Shown in pieces: positions 17,285 to 25,101 of a stretch of DNA of 36,595 nt. How positions within the stretch are numbered: the stretch's first letter is position 1; every line of letters begins with the position of its first letter. The position numbers and the translations under genes were made by a program. The notes beneath the pieces are model-generated. The model was not told where the DNA came from and ran no database searches. It saw only the letters and a program-made list of their open reading frames with translations. The DNA comes from Anaerolineales bacterium (GTDB lineage Bacteria > Chloroflexota > Anaerolineae > Anaerolineales > UBA11579): positions 1-36,595 of the forward strand of contig JAGVCA010000026.1 in NCBI GenBank assembly GCA_020059485.1. Direction: 5' to 3'.

Positions 17285-18036
17285 CGCTTCTCCCAGTAAG
17301 CATATTGGTAAAACGGGGTGAACCCCAGTTTTTCATACAACCGGACAGCCGCAGGATTGTCATCCATCACCTGCAGAAAAATGTTTTCAGCGCCCTGGCT
17401 TCGGCCCCAGTAGGCCAGCGCCCGGATGACAGCCGAGGCCAAACCCTGCCGGCGTTGGCCTGCATCCGTGACCATGCAGAACACCCCCATCCAGCCGCGC
17501 TCCGCCACACCCAGTCCGGTCGCCGCTGGGATGCCGTCGACGTGCGCAAGCACAAAATGGGCCGGTGGACCAATGCGCGATAGGATCCCGCGGCGAACAG
17601 GCAGGCTCTCCGCCGAATACCCTGCGAAGCCAGTATAGACCTCAAACCATTCATCCGTCAGGGCTTCTGCACCGGTCAGCGCCCAGGAGGCCGGCCTTGG
17701 CACCGGCACGAGCACATCCGAACTGGCCGTCATCACTGTCGTGTGGGCGGTCTGGGTGTATCCCCGTGCTGCCAATACTTCGAACAGGTCCTCCGGCTGA
17801 GCGGCCGGGCACACCTGGAAACGGGGCACAATCCCCAGACGGTGGTAAAACGCCTCTGCCAGCGCCAGATAATCCTCCAGCGGCTGCGGGCCTGGCAGAC
17901 GGTTGGGCCAGACCGAATTCACTCGCCGGCTGTCGCCGCCTGAAAACCGCAGCCGCCAGCCGCCAATATGCTGTTCGATCTCCGGCCGCCAGGCATTGGC
18001 AGCCAGCTCTTCGATAAATCGGATCGGTTCGGTCAT
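17281..18036 (-). CDS. GNAT-family N-acetyltransferase
   Basis: Acetyl-CoA-dependent transferase, about 251 aa. The N-terminal half (ANAWRPEIEQHIGGWRLRFSGGDSRRVNSVWP) is a module often seen in two-part GNAT proteins. The C-terminal half holds the acetyl-CoA loop DAGQRRQGLASAVIRALAYWG and the closing NPAAVRLYEKLGFTPFYQYAYWEK. Three in-frame ATGs exist (18051, 18039, 18036). GGAG lies five bases before 18036, which is therefore preferred, but 18039 is nearly as good. The substrate is unknown. It overlaps the downstream VOC gene by four bases. Confidence 0.88.
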   Translation of the reverse strand: MTEPIRFIEELAANAWRPEIEQHIGGWRLRFSGGDSRRVNSVWPNRLPGPQPLEDYLALAEAFYHRLGIVPRFQVCPAAQPEDLFEVLAARGYTQTAHTTVMTASSDVLVPVPRPASWALTGAEALTDEWFEVYTGFAGYSAESLPVRRGILSRIGPPAHFVLAHVDGIPAATGLGVAERGWMGVFCMVTDAGQRRQGLASAVIRALAYWGRSQGAENIFLQVMDDNPAAVRLYEKLGFTPFYQYAYWEKR

Positions 18037-18066
18037 CATTGCTCCAATCATTGTAATCGCTAAACC

Positions 18067-18080
18067 GGTACCAATGTACC
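18067..18080. promoter_or_regulatory. small inverted repeat upstream of the GNAT gene
   Basis: GGTAC-CAAT-GTACC is a perfect 5-bp-arm inverted repeat. It lies about 30 bp before the GNAT start, near a minus-strand TACAAT. It could be an operator. The signal is short and may be chance. Confidence 0.3.
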
Positions 18081-18145
18081 ATTAAATGAATAGTCTCTAG
18101 GCGGGACAATAACAGAACTGAAAGTTTTGGACTACCAGATTCGTC

Positions 18146-18151
18146 TATAAT
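18146..18151 (+). promoter_or_regulatory. -10 box for the lipoprotein gene
   Basis: A perfect TATAAT sits 40 bp before the ATG at 18191. The best upstream match (TTGGAC) is too close for a normal -35. The ribosome binding site GGAGTGAAATT is clear. Confidence 0.5.
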
Positions 18152-18190
18152 TAAAGAAATTGATCTATTAATTTTAATTGGAGTGAAATT

Positions 18191-20242
18191 ATGTCATCAA
18201 AATCCACAATATTACTGATCTTTATCCTGGTGGGATTGATCCTGCTAACGGCTTGTGGCGCTCAAAGCGCGCAAACGCCAGGCAGCGACCAGGTTTCTGA
18301 CCCCGAGTCCCAAAAATTGGCGCTCAAAGCCGCCGACCCCGCCGGACCTTCGGCAGTACTGTCCGATCTGTCTGGGCAGGTTGAGGTCCAGCAGACCGCC
18401 GACCGCAGTTTCGTTTCTGCCGTGGCCGGGATGGAAGTCTTCCTGAACGGTCAGGTGCAGACCGGCCCCGACGGCCGCGTCCGCCTGGACTTTGCCGATG
18501 GGACCATCGTCCGCATCAGCCCAAACTCACTCTTCACCCTGGTAGCCATTGAAGAAGAGAATGATGGCACCTTCAAGCAGCTCTACATGCAGTCCGGGCA
18601 GATGTGGGTAGTGCTGAATGGCGGCAGCCTGCAGGTCGATACGCCCTCTGGCGTGGCTTCCGTGCGCGGCTCCTACATGATGGTGGAGCGCGATCCGGAG
18701 ACCAGCAATCTCGTTACCACCTGCCTGGAAGGCACCTGCACGCTGGAGGTTGACGGCGGCGAGATCGTTCTCGGCGCTGGCGAGAAAGCCACCTTCTCAG
18801 GTGAAGGGATCGAACCCGGCGTGATGAGCCAGGAAGAGATCCAGGAATGGCTGGACACCACCCCCGAAGCCACACTGGTGCTCGACCAGGTCCCCGGCTC
18901 GATCAGCGATTTCGCCTGGGAGGACTGGAACGGCAATGGCTTGCAGGACGATGACGAACCGGGCGTTGCTGAGGTGGTTGTGACCTTGTATTCCAGCGCT
19001 GGAGATCCTCTGGCCGATACCCTCACCAATGGTGATGGTTTCTATCAGTTCGAGGAAGTTTTCGCCGGCGAGTACTACCTGCAGTTTGCTCTTGAAAGCA
19101 CGCTCTTCACCGTGCAGGATGCCGGCGAAGACGATGCTCTCGACAGCGATGTCGACCAGGAAGGGTTCACCCCTGCCTTTGAACTGGCCCCGGGTGAACA
19201 CCGCACTGATCTGGATGCTGGCCTGGTTTATCCGGGCTATGCCGGGATCTGCCCGTTCACCGGGCTGCCGACCGATGCCACCCTTCTGGAGAACCGGCCG
19301 ATCTTCATCTCGATCTCGCACTTCCCAGCCTGGGCCACCCGCCCTTCCACCGGTCTGAATTCCGCCCCTGTCGTTTTTGAGACCCTGATCGATCAGGGCA
19401 TGACCCGCCTGCAGGCGCTCTTCTACTGCGGCTACCCGGAAAAACTGCCCGAATCGGATGGTAGCGGCCCGGCTACCTATGACATCAGCGGTGTGCGCTC
19501 CGGGCGCGTCTTCTATGCCGAGCTGGCCGAGCTGTTTGGGGCCGGTTTGATCTTCGGTGGCGCTGACCCGTCCGTCTATGAGCAGATCGCCCCCTACCAA
19601 TGCGGCGTGGTCGATAACACCAACAACCCGACCAATATCGGCGGCCTGGGCTTGGATATCGAGAGCCTGGAAGGCATCGCCGAACGCTGCAAGCACCGCT
19701 ACGGCAACCCAGACTTCAATGTCTGGACCTTTGGCCCGCCGCCATCCGGTGGCGAACCAGCCGCCCGGTTCCTGATGCACTACAACTACCTCAACCAGAC
19801 CCGCTGGGATTACGATGCCGAGGCTGGCGGTTATGTCCGCTACCAGAACGACCCGGAAACCCCGGAAGAGTTCACCCTCAGCACCGATAAGCTCACCGGC
19901 CAGGCAGTCGTCCGCCAGAATATCATCCTCCTGGTCACACCGCACGGCGTCCTCAACTCGGCCGGCACGATCATCGAGTTCGACCTGACCGATGAGCGCG
20001 GCTTTGCCTGGCTGCTGCGGGATGGCGCGATGTACAAAGCCTGTTGGAGCGCGGTCTTCAATGATTACCCGACCGAATCCAACCGCTATCGCCCGTTCCT
20101 GCTGTATAACTGCGACACCAAGGAACCGCTCAACTTCGCTTACGGCAGCACCTGGGTCAATGTAGTCTCTCCCGCGATGTGGTTTGAGACCGAAGGCGAC
20201 ACCTTGGTTGCCAAACAGCCTTTCCTCGGCTACGGCCCGTGA
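18191..20242 (+). CDS. lipoprotein: FecR + SdrD_B-like + DUF3048
   Basis: Surface-anchored lipoprotein of 683 aa. A signal peptide ends in a lipobox (LLTAC, with C22 as the lipidated residue). Residues about 55-210 are a FecR-like domain (VLSDLSGQVEVQQ, DGRVRLDFADGTIVRISPNSLF, TPSGVASVRGSYM). About 235-345 is an SdrD_B/collagen-binding-B-like repeat (DFAWEDWNGNGLQDDDEPGVAEVVVTLY, TNGDGFYQFEEVFAGEYYLQF). About 350-680 is a DUF3048 (YerB-like) domain (CPFTGLPTDATLLENRPIFISI, RPSTGLNSAPVVFETLIDQGMTR, GVRSGRVFYAELA). The role of DUF3048 is unknown. Here it is held outside the membrane by a lipid and a Gly/Asp-rich spacer that may bind calcium. A strong terminator follows, so it is a single-gene unit. 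Confidence 0.9.
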   Translation: MSSKSTILLIFILVGLILLTACGAQSAQTPGSDQVSDPESQKLALKAADPAGPSAVLSDLSGQVEVQQTADRSFVSAVAGMEVFLNGQVQTGPDGRVRLDFADGTIVRISPNSLFTLVAIEEENDGTFKQLYMQSGQMWVVLNGGSLQVDTPSGVASVRGSYMMVERDPETSNLVTTCLEGTCTLEVDGGEIVLGAGEKATFSGEGIEPGVMSQEEIQEWLDTTPEATLVLDQVPGSISDFAWEDWNGNGLQDDDEPGVAEVVVTLYSSAGDPLADTLTNGDGFYQFEEVFAGEYYLQFALESTLFTVQDAGEDDALDSDVDQEGFTPAFELAPGEHRTDLDAGLVYPGYAGICPFTGLPTDATLLENRPIFISISHFPAWATRPSTGLNSAPVVFETLIDQGMTRLQALFYCGYPEKLPESDGSGPATYDISGVRSGRVFYAELAELFGAGLIFGGADPSVYEQIAPYQCGVVDNTNNPTNIGGLGLDIESLEGIAERCKHRYGNPDFNVWTFGPPPSGGEPAARFLMHYNYLNQTRWDYDAEAGGYVRYQNDPETPEEFTLSTDKLTGQAVVRQNIILLVTPHGVLNSAGTIIEFDLTDERGFAWLLRDGAMYKACWSAVFNDYPTESNRYRPFLLYNCDTKEPLNFAYGSTWVNVVSPAMWFETEGDTLVAKQPFLGYGP

Positions 20243-20265
20243 CCGGCTGACCTGAACCAATAACG

Positions 20266-20297
20266 AAAAACTCCTGGAGTGATTCAGGAGTTTTTTT
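20266..20297. terminator. strong bidirectional intrinsic terminator
   Basis: AAAAACTCCTG (20266-20276) and CAGGAGTTTTTTT (20285-20297) form an 11-bp A/T-flanked stem around an 8-nt loop. T-runs lie on both strands, so it ends both the lipoprotein message and the converging GrdB-like gene. Confidence 0.92.
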
Positions 20298-20318
20298 CAT
20301 TTCAAGTGGTTGCAGCGC

Positions 20319-21148
20319 TTAGACCACCCCGGCGTCAGGCACCTCGACAATCCCGGTGGGCGCATTTTTCTCGAGCAGCGCCAGCGTTGAACGCAGCACC
20401 TCGATCTGTTCTTCTCTCCTGCCAGGACTCCCCAGCGGTGTGAGGGCCATGTAGGGGGTCACCGTGGCTCGCGGCGGAGCGGTCTGGCGGACCTCCGCCA
20501 GATCCCAGCTGGTCAGCGTCGCCGCGATCCGGTTAACCTCCAGCGCTCGCGCCACCAGCCCGGCGGACTGGATCGAGAAGCGGCCGGCCGGCACGATCAG
20601 AGCGGCGTGGGCATGGTGCTCTCGACTCGCTTTCAGGATGGCCGGGACCAATTCCTTAACGATCCGGATAGCATGCGGCTGGAAACCACAGTAACTGACA
20701 AACACCGGCGCCAGGCTGCCGACCACACCCTCCGCCACCAGGTTTTGCAGGAGGCGGACCGGGATCAAGGGTTCCGGGTCCTGTCCGGCATACATCAGGT
20801 TCAGGTCCGGGTGCGAGAGCGCCAGTTTCTCTAGTCGAGTGGCGGTCGGGATCAGGCGGATGCTGTAATCTCCCAGCGGGCGAGTATCGAATGGCTGGTG
20901 CTTGCCCGGGTAGTATGCCCCGCTGGTGGTGACCAACAGCAACCGGCTGTCCGCCGGCGGATGCTATTGGAACTGGGGGAGATCCGGTTATTGGGTGAAG
21001 CATACAGAGACCAATCAGCGATCCCGGTGCTTTCATAGGTCGCCAGCCAGCCTTCCTGGAAATCGCGCAGCCATTCCAACGGATTTTCAAGGATCTCCAT
21101 GTCGGTCATGTTGCGGCCAGAATGTGAATTGGGGAAATGGATATTCAT
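20319..21148 (-). pseudogene. glycine/sarcosine/betaine reductase B-like gene with one-base frameshift
   Basis: Two minus-strand frames together give one protein. The first (from about 21148) reads to ADWSLYASPNNRISPSSNSI. The second picks up at PPADSRLLLVTTSGAYYPGKH and continues through QPFDTRPLGDYSIRLIP to the stop at 20319. This is the normal layout of small GrdB-like selenoprotein-B-family relatives. Adding one C in the CC at 20959-20960 (ATCC to ATCCC) restores an uninterrupted frame of about 276 aa across SIPPADSR. Downstream, VPAGRFSIQSAGLVARALE lies where related proteins as I recall them carry Cys or Sec, so even a repaired copy lacks those residues. It could be decayed, or an assembly or sequencing error. 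The first start is uncertain because no good ribosome binding site is seen. Confidence 0.75.
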
Positions 21149-21192
21149 TCGGTGAAGGCATCTCAGTGGTGCGATAGCGGTTCGGTCACAAC

Positions 21193-21198
21193 ATTATA
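21193..21198 (-). promoter_or_regulatory. -10 box for the GrdB-like gene
   Basis: Minus-strand TATAAT lies 45 bp before the ATG at 21148. The -35 region is weak. Its presence suggests the gene was transcribed at least until recently. Confidence 0.4.
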
Positions 21199-21306
21199 GA
21201 ACCATTCCACCCGCACCTGCCTAACGGTTTTGAAGGGTTGCGAAATTGAAAAGAAACCATACAATCCGAAGTCCCTGCTGGACGCCAACTTCAAAACATT
21301 TGTTCT

Positions 21307-21314
21307 GGTATAAT
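21307..21314 (+). promoter_or_regulatory. promoter of the nurA-herA operon
   Basis: TATAAT at 21309-21314 lies about 45 bp before the nurA ATG and is preceded by TGG, close to an extended -10 (TGnTATAAT). No -35 box stands out. The leader carries GGGAG eight bases from the start. Confidence 0.55.
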
Positions 21315-21357
21315 CGTCTTCACAGCCAGCCGCCCGCCAGACATCAGGGAGAACCGC

Positions 21358-22548
21358 ATGGCCCTTGACTTCCAGGAAATCCGCAAACAGATCCAGGAAC
21401 TTACGCAGAACGCGACAGAACAGCTCGAACATCGGCAACGACTGAGAGAGACCGCTGCTGCCATCCTGGAAAAATACGCAGACCAACTTGAGTACCTGAG
21501 CCAGAAAGCCCTCAGCGCGGCCGCCCTGGACCCGATCCGGTTCCGCTGCGCCCTCCCGACCACCGAATCCCTGACTGCCAGCTATCCCCTTCCGGCCCTC
21601 CCCGCCCAGGCTGTCCTGATTGCGGCCGACGGTTCGCAGATCAACCCGGACCGCCATCTCGGGATCGATTACTGCCTGGTCAATATCGGCGCGATCCAGA
21701 TGACGCTGCGCGATCCCGCCGCGCCGCAGATGAATATCCAGACCCGCCTGTTCTACGGCCAGGAAGCCTTCAATATGTCCGAAAAGGTGGTGGCCCTGAT
21801 CCGCGATATCGGCGAGCGGGCCATCCTGGCACAGCTGGCGAAAGAAGCGGGTGCGCCAGTGATCACCATCACCGATGGACCAATCGAACTATGGGGCGGC
21901 GATGTCGCCCTCTCGGCCACCGAGCAGAACGAACAGAAAGGCGACCGGTATTTTAACAGCTATCTGGCAGCCCTGGACCAACTCCACAGCCTGAACGCGG
22001 CCACTGCTGGTTATATTGACCGGCCGCGCACCGACTTGCTCGTCCGCCTGCTGGAGATCGCCCCCGAAGATAAAGAGGTGCGCGAGGCGGCCAAAAACCG
22101 CTGGCTGACCGGGATCATCGACACCGAACTGCTGCAGGCCTACCTCGGTCCGGGAGCGCGCTCGGCCATGTTTGGGCTGCTGACCCGCTATGCCAAGTAT
22201 TATCAGGATCAATTCGCGCTGCACTTTTTCTATCTGAACGTCTCGCGGGATGCCGATAAGCCGGTCCTGGCACGGGTGGAAGTGCCGGCCTGGGTCGCCG
22301 CTCAGCCGCAAATAATCGACGCATTGCACGCCGTCCTGGTGCAGCAATGCCAGGTGGTGACCACCCGCGCCTACCCCTATCTGCTCACCCGGGCCGATGA
22401 GATCGCCGTGGTCAGCCGGGACGAGCGTGACCAGGTAGACATGCTGATCGCCCGCGAACTCCGCCAGCGCGGCCTGGACGTCATGGGCCAGTCCGAGAAG
22501 CAGCTATCCAAGCAAGCCCGCCAGAAACCGAAAAGGAAGACGAGGTGA
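21358..22548 (+). CDS. nurA: NurA-domain nuclease
   Basis: Predicted DNA-end nuclease that works with the HerA translocase, 396 aa. A helical, possibly coiled-coil N-terminus (FQEIRKQIQELTQNATEQLEHRQRL) precedes the NurA core. The core has two acidic motifs expected to bind metal: IAADGSQINPDRH (about 88-100) and ITITDGPIELWG (about 168-179). The C-terminal part (ALHFFYLNVSRDADKPVLARVEVPAWV and YPYLLTRADEIAVVSRDER) is also characteristic of NurA, and the tail is Lys/Arg-rich. Its stop overlaps or abuts the next gene. In archaea NurA and HerA resect DNA ends. In bacteria, HerA relatives also appear in antiphage systems, and which role applies here is open. Confidence 0.88.
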   Translation: MALDFQEIRKQIQELTQNATEQLEHRQRLRETAAAILEKYADQLEYLSQKALSAAALDPIRFRCALPTTESLTASYPLPALPAQAVLIAADGSQINPDRHLGIDYCLVNIGAIQMTLRDPAAPQMNIQTRLFYGQEAFNMSEKVVALIRDIGERAILAQLAKEAGAPVITITDGPIELWGGDVALSATEQNEQKGDRYFNSYLAALDQLHSLNAATAGYIDRPRTDLLVRLLEIAPEDKEVREAAKNRWLTGIIDTELLQAYLGPGARSAMFGLLTRYAKYYQDQFALHFFYLNVSRDADKPVLARVEVPAWVAAQPQIIDALHAVLVQQCQVVTTRAYPYLLTRADEIAVVSRDERDQVDMLIARELRQRGLDVMGQSEKQLSKQARQKPKRKTR

Positions 22549-22550
22549 AC

Positions 22551-23162
22551 ATGAACGAGATCAAGATCGGCCGATTGCTGCGCGCCAGCACCGCCCAGTT
22601 CGTGGTCGGCTGCCAGGTGCGGCAGCTGGAAAGTCCCGGATTCGGTAACCTGGTGCGTGTCCCGGTGGGCGGCGGCCTGCACATTTTCGGGCTGATCAGT
22701 GATATGCGCATCGAGGACGACGGCCTGGTGCGCCAGCTGGTGACCACCGAAGGGATCGACGAGGCTGTCATCGCCGACAACCGCATCAACCGCAATGTGC
22801 CGGTCGAACTGACCGTGCTGGTGACCGGCTACCGGCAAAACGGCGAGATCCGCCACCTGCTGCCACCCCGCCCAGCGCTCAGCCTGGATATGATCTATCT
22901 GTGCGGCGCGCACGAACTGGCCGAGTTTACCCAAGCCGGCCGGTTTGGCTATTTCCGCCACCTACTGCGAGCTGAGGATGTCGCCGTGGCCGAGCTGCTG
23001 GCTGCCCACATCACCCAGGTGGCTGAGACAGTCGGGGACCGGGAATGGGTCTCCCGAGCGGCTCGCGAGTTGATCTCGCTGCTGCGCGACGACCACGACA
23101 CCCTGATGGCCGTACTTGGCGCATTATCGGACGCCGTTCCCCAACTGGACGCACAGGAGTAA
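22551..23162 (+). CDS. HAS-barrel-like protein between NurA and HerA
   Basis: Protein of 203 aa with no ATPase motif. The N-terminal half (EIKIGRLLRASTAQFVVGCQV, GFGNLVRVPVGGGLHIFGLISDM) looks like the beta-barrel that opens HerA ATPases (HAS barrel), which the downstream HerA also carries. The C-terminal half is helical (EDVAVAELLAAHITQVAETVGDREWVSRAARELISLL). It starts two bases after the NurA stop, with GAGG before ATG 22551; a GTG at 22545 overlapping the NurA stop is an alternative start. HerA begins three bases after its end. The tight spacing implies the three products act together, perhaps with this one as adaptor or ring-loading subunit. That role is inference. Confidence 0.75.
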   Translation: MNEIKIGRLLRASTAQFVVGCQVRQLESPGFGNLVRVPVGGGLHIFGLISDMRIEDDGLVRQLVTTEGIDEAVIADNRINRNVPVELTVLVTGYRQNGEIRHLLPPRPALSLDMIYLCGAHELAEFTQAGRFGYFRHLLRAEDVAVAELLAAHITQVAETVGDREWVSRAARELISLLRDDHDTLMAVLGALSDAVPQLDAQE

Positions 23163-23165
23163 ACC

Positions 23166-24872
23166 ATGGAGGAGAAAAAATTCATCGGTAAGGTGGTCGG
23201 CGGCGGGCTGAAGGACAGCCTGCAGGTGCGGCTGGAGATCCCGGCCGAGCAAGTCCAGGAAGGCGCGTTTGTGGTCATCGAGAGCGGCAACTGGCTGTTC
23301 CACGGCCTGGTGACCGACCTGCAATTGGGCGCCACGGACCCGCGTTTCGCCGACGAGCCGATTGACAACCGGGTGGCCGGCTATCTGGCCGAGCAGCTCT
23401 ACGGGCAAACCTTATTCACCAACCTGGAGGTGCTGCCAGCTTTAATGCTCGAGCGCGGCCCGGAACCGGACAGCCCGGCTTATGCCCAATGGGCCAGAGA
23501 AGTCGACGCCGGCCTGAAGGACCGGCCGACCCCGCGCCCGGTCAAGACCATCCCGCCGCACCATGCCCCGGTGCGCCTGGCCCTGCCCGGCGATATCGCT
23601 GAGATCTTCGGCCGCGCTGAGGATAAGGGTAACTTCGTAATCGGCTACACCCGCGAGCAGGGGCACCCGGTGGTGATCAACATGGAAAAGTTCGTGCAGC
23701 GTTCGTCGGGCGTGTTCGGCGCAACCGGCACAGGCAAATCCTTCCTGACCCGGATGGTGCTGGCCGGCTTGATCCACTATGACAAGGCCTCGGTGCTGGT
23801 CTTCGATATGCACAACGAATACGGGCTCGACGATGTCGCTTCCGACACCGGTGAAGGTGTGGTCGGTCTGCGCACCAAATTCGGCAGCAAGGTCCAGGTG
23901 GTCGGGCTGGGAGCGGGAGCAATGATTCGCGGCAAGACGCCTGACTTCAACCTCGAGATCCCCACCAGCGAGGCCCAGCCGCAGGATATCGAGATGCTGA
24001 CCCGCGAACTTAACCTGAAGGAGACCACCCCGACCACCCTGGAGGCGCTGGTGGCCGACTTAGGTCCGCGGGACTGGTTCGCCGCCTTCCGCGAGATGAA
24101 ACACGGCGCGATGATCGAGACCGAGGACGGCAAGAAGGTCCCTGCCCCGGACTCGATCGCCTACTGGGCCGACCAGCGCGGCGTCAACCGGATGGCCGCC
24201 GAGGGCTTGCATTCCAAGCTGGGACGGGTCTTCCGTTCCCCCTACATCGTGGACAACCCAGCCGCCGACGGCATCAAGGAGATCGTCAAATTGCTGCAGG
24301 CCGGGCGGCATGTGGTGCTGTCCTTTGGCAAGTTTGAGAGCGACCTGGACTACCTGCTGGTCTCCAACATCCTGACCCGCAAGATCAAGCAGGTCTGGGA
24401 GGAGACCACCAACGCCTTCCGCACCTCCGGCAAGGCCGAACCGCGCCCGCTGGTGATTGTGGTCGAGGAGGCCCATAAACTGCTCAACCGCGAGATGGCC
24501 GCCCAGACCACCTTCAGCACCATCGCCCGGGAACTGCGCAAGTATTACGTCACCCTGCTGGTGATTGACCAGCGGCCCTCCCAGATCTACGACGAGGTCA
24601 TGTCGCAATTGGGCACGCGCATCTCCGGCTGGTTGGGGGACGACGACGACATCCGGGCGGTGCTCTCAGGCCTGGCCGGGCGGGACGCGTTGCGCGGCAT
24701 GCTGGCCCGCCTGCAGCCGAAGGAAGAGGTCATGCTGATGGGCTGGGGCGTGCCGATGCCGCTGCCGGTGCGCTCACGGCGCTATGACGAGGATTTCTGG
24801 GCCGATCTGCTCGGCAAGAAAAACCCGGAAAAGAAATCTGCGGATGAGCATATGAAAGATCTGGGGTTTTAA
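23166..24872 (+). CDS. herA: HerA-type FtsK-like hexameric ATPase
   Basis: DNA-translocating ATPase, 568 aa. Residues 1-95 form the HAS barrel (FIGKVVGGGLKDSLQVRLEIP, FVVIESGNWLFHGLVTDLQLG). The RecA-like motor follows, with Walker A FGATGTGKS at 184-192 (K191), a DMHNEYG segment near 214-220, Walker B LVIVVEEAH at 429-437, a sensor-like VIDQRPSQI at 466-474, and a HerA-typical end (WLGDDDDIRAVLSGLAGRDALRG). A 30-residue linker after the barrel is Pro-rich. The ribosome binding site CAGGAG lies at the previous stop codon. With NurA it would form a ring-shaped translocase-nuclease that processes double-strand breaks or foreign DNA. The three-gene order is probably one operon from the promoter at 21307. 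Confidence 0.92.
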   Translation: MEEKKFIGKVVGGGLKDSLQVRLEIPAEQVQEGAFVVIESGNWLFHGLVTDLQLGATDPRFADEPIDNRVAGYLAEQLYGQTLFTNLEVLPALMLERGPEPDSPAYAQWAREVDAGLKDRPTPRPVKTIPPHHAPVRLALPGDIAEIFGRAEDKGNFVIGYTREQGHPVVINMEKFVQRSSGVFGATGTGKSFLTRMVLAGLIHYDKASVLVFDMHNEYGLDDVASDTGEGVVGLRTKFGSKVQVVGLGAGAMIRGKTPDFNLEIPTSEAQPQDIEMLTRELNLKETTPTTLEALVADLGPRDWFAAFREMKHGAMIETEDGKKVPAPDSIAYWADQRGVNRMAAEGLHSKLGRVFRSPYIVDNPAADGIKEIVKLLQAGRHVVLSFGKFESDLDYLLVSNILTRKIKQVWEETTNAFRTSGKAEPRPLVIVVEEAHKLLNREMAAQTTFSTIARELRKYYVTLLVIDQRPSQIYDEVMSQLGTRISGWLGDDDDIRAVLSGLAGRDALRGMLARLQPKEEVMLMGWGVPMPLPVRSRRYDEDFWADLLGKKNPEKKSADEHMKDLGF

Positions 24873-24911
24873 TGTAGCGAGGTTGTGAAATAGGTGGCGA
24901 CGCGAGGATAA

Positions 24912-25027
24912 AACAGATTGCCACGAGGAGAGGCGATGCGCAACATCGCCTCTCCTCTCGTAATGACATGCTAATGTTTTGTCATTGCGAGCACGCCGCC
25001 GCCAGGCGGCGGGCGAAGCAATCTGTT
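24912..25027. repeat. head-to-head pair of GTCATTRCGAG...GCAATCTG dispersed repeats
   Basis: Two related units lie in inverted orientation. The right unit runs from GTCATTGCGAG (24981) to GCAATCTG. The left unit, read on the minus strand, runs from GTCATTACGAG to GCAATCTG. AACAGATTGC at 24912-24921 and GCAATCTGTT at 25018-25027 are perfect 10-bp outer inverted repeats. Inside the left unit is a perfect 14-bp hairpin (24925-24938 with 24944-24957, loop CGCAA); inside the right unit is a CGCCGCC/GGCGGCG hairpin. AATGACA/TGTCATT joins them. The ends match a repeat family I recall as widespread in bacterial genomes. It lies just after herA and carries no gene. Confidence 0.8.
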
Positions 25028-25101
25028 GATTTATACCGAACCGTATCGCCGTTTTGTTTTACGTTGCCTGATATAGGGTTTTGAGGATCTGCGGCGCGGG
25101 G

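Noticed and set aside
20319-20942. A complete 207-aa GrdB-like gene starting at 20942
   Set aside because: The frame begins in the middle of a conserved strand (LLLVTTSGAY) and the missing N-terminus is intact in the next frame, so it is a frameshifted longer gene.
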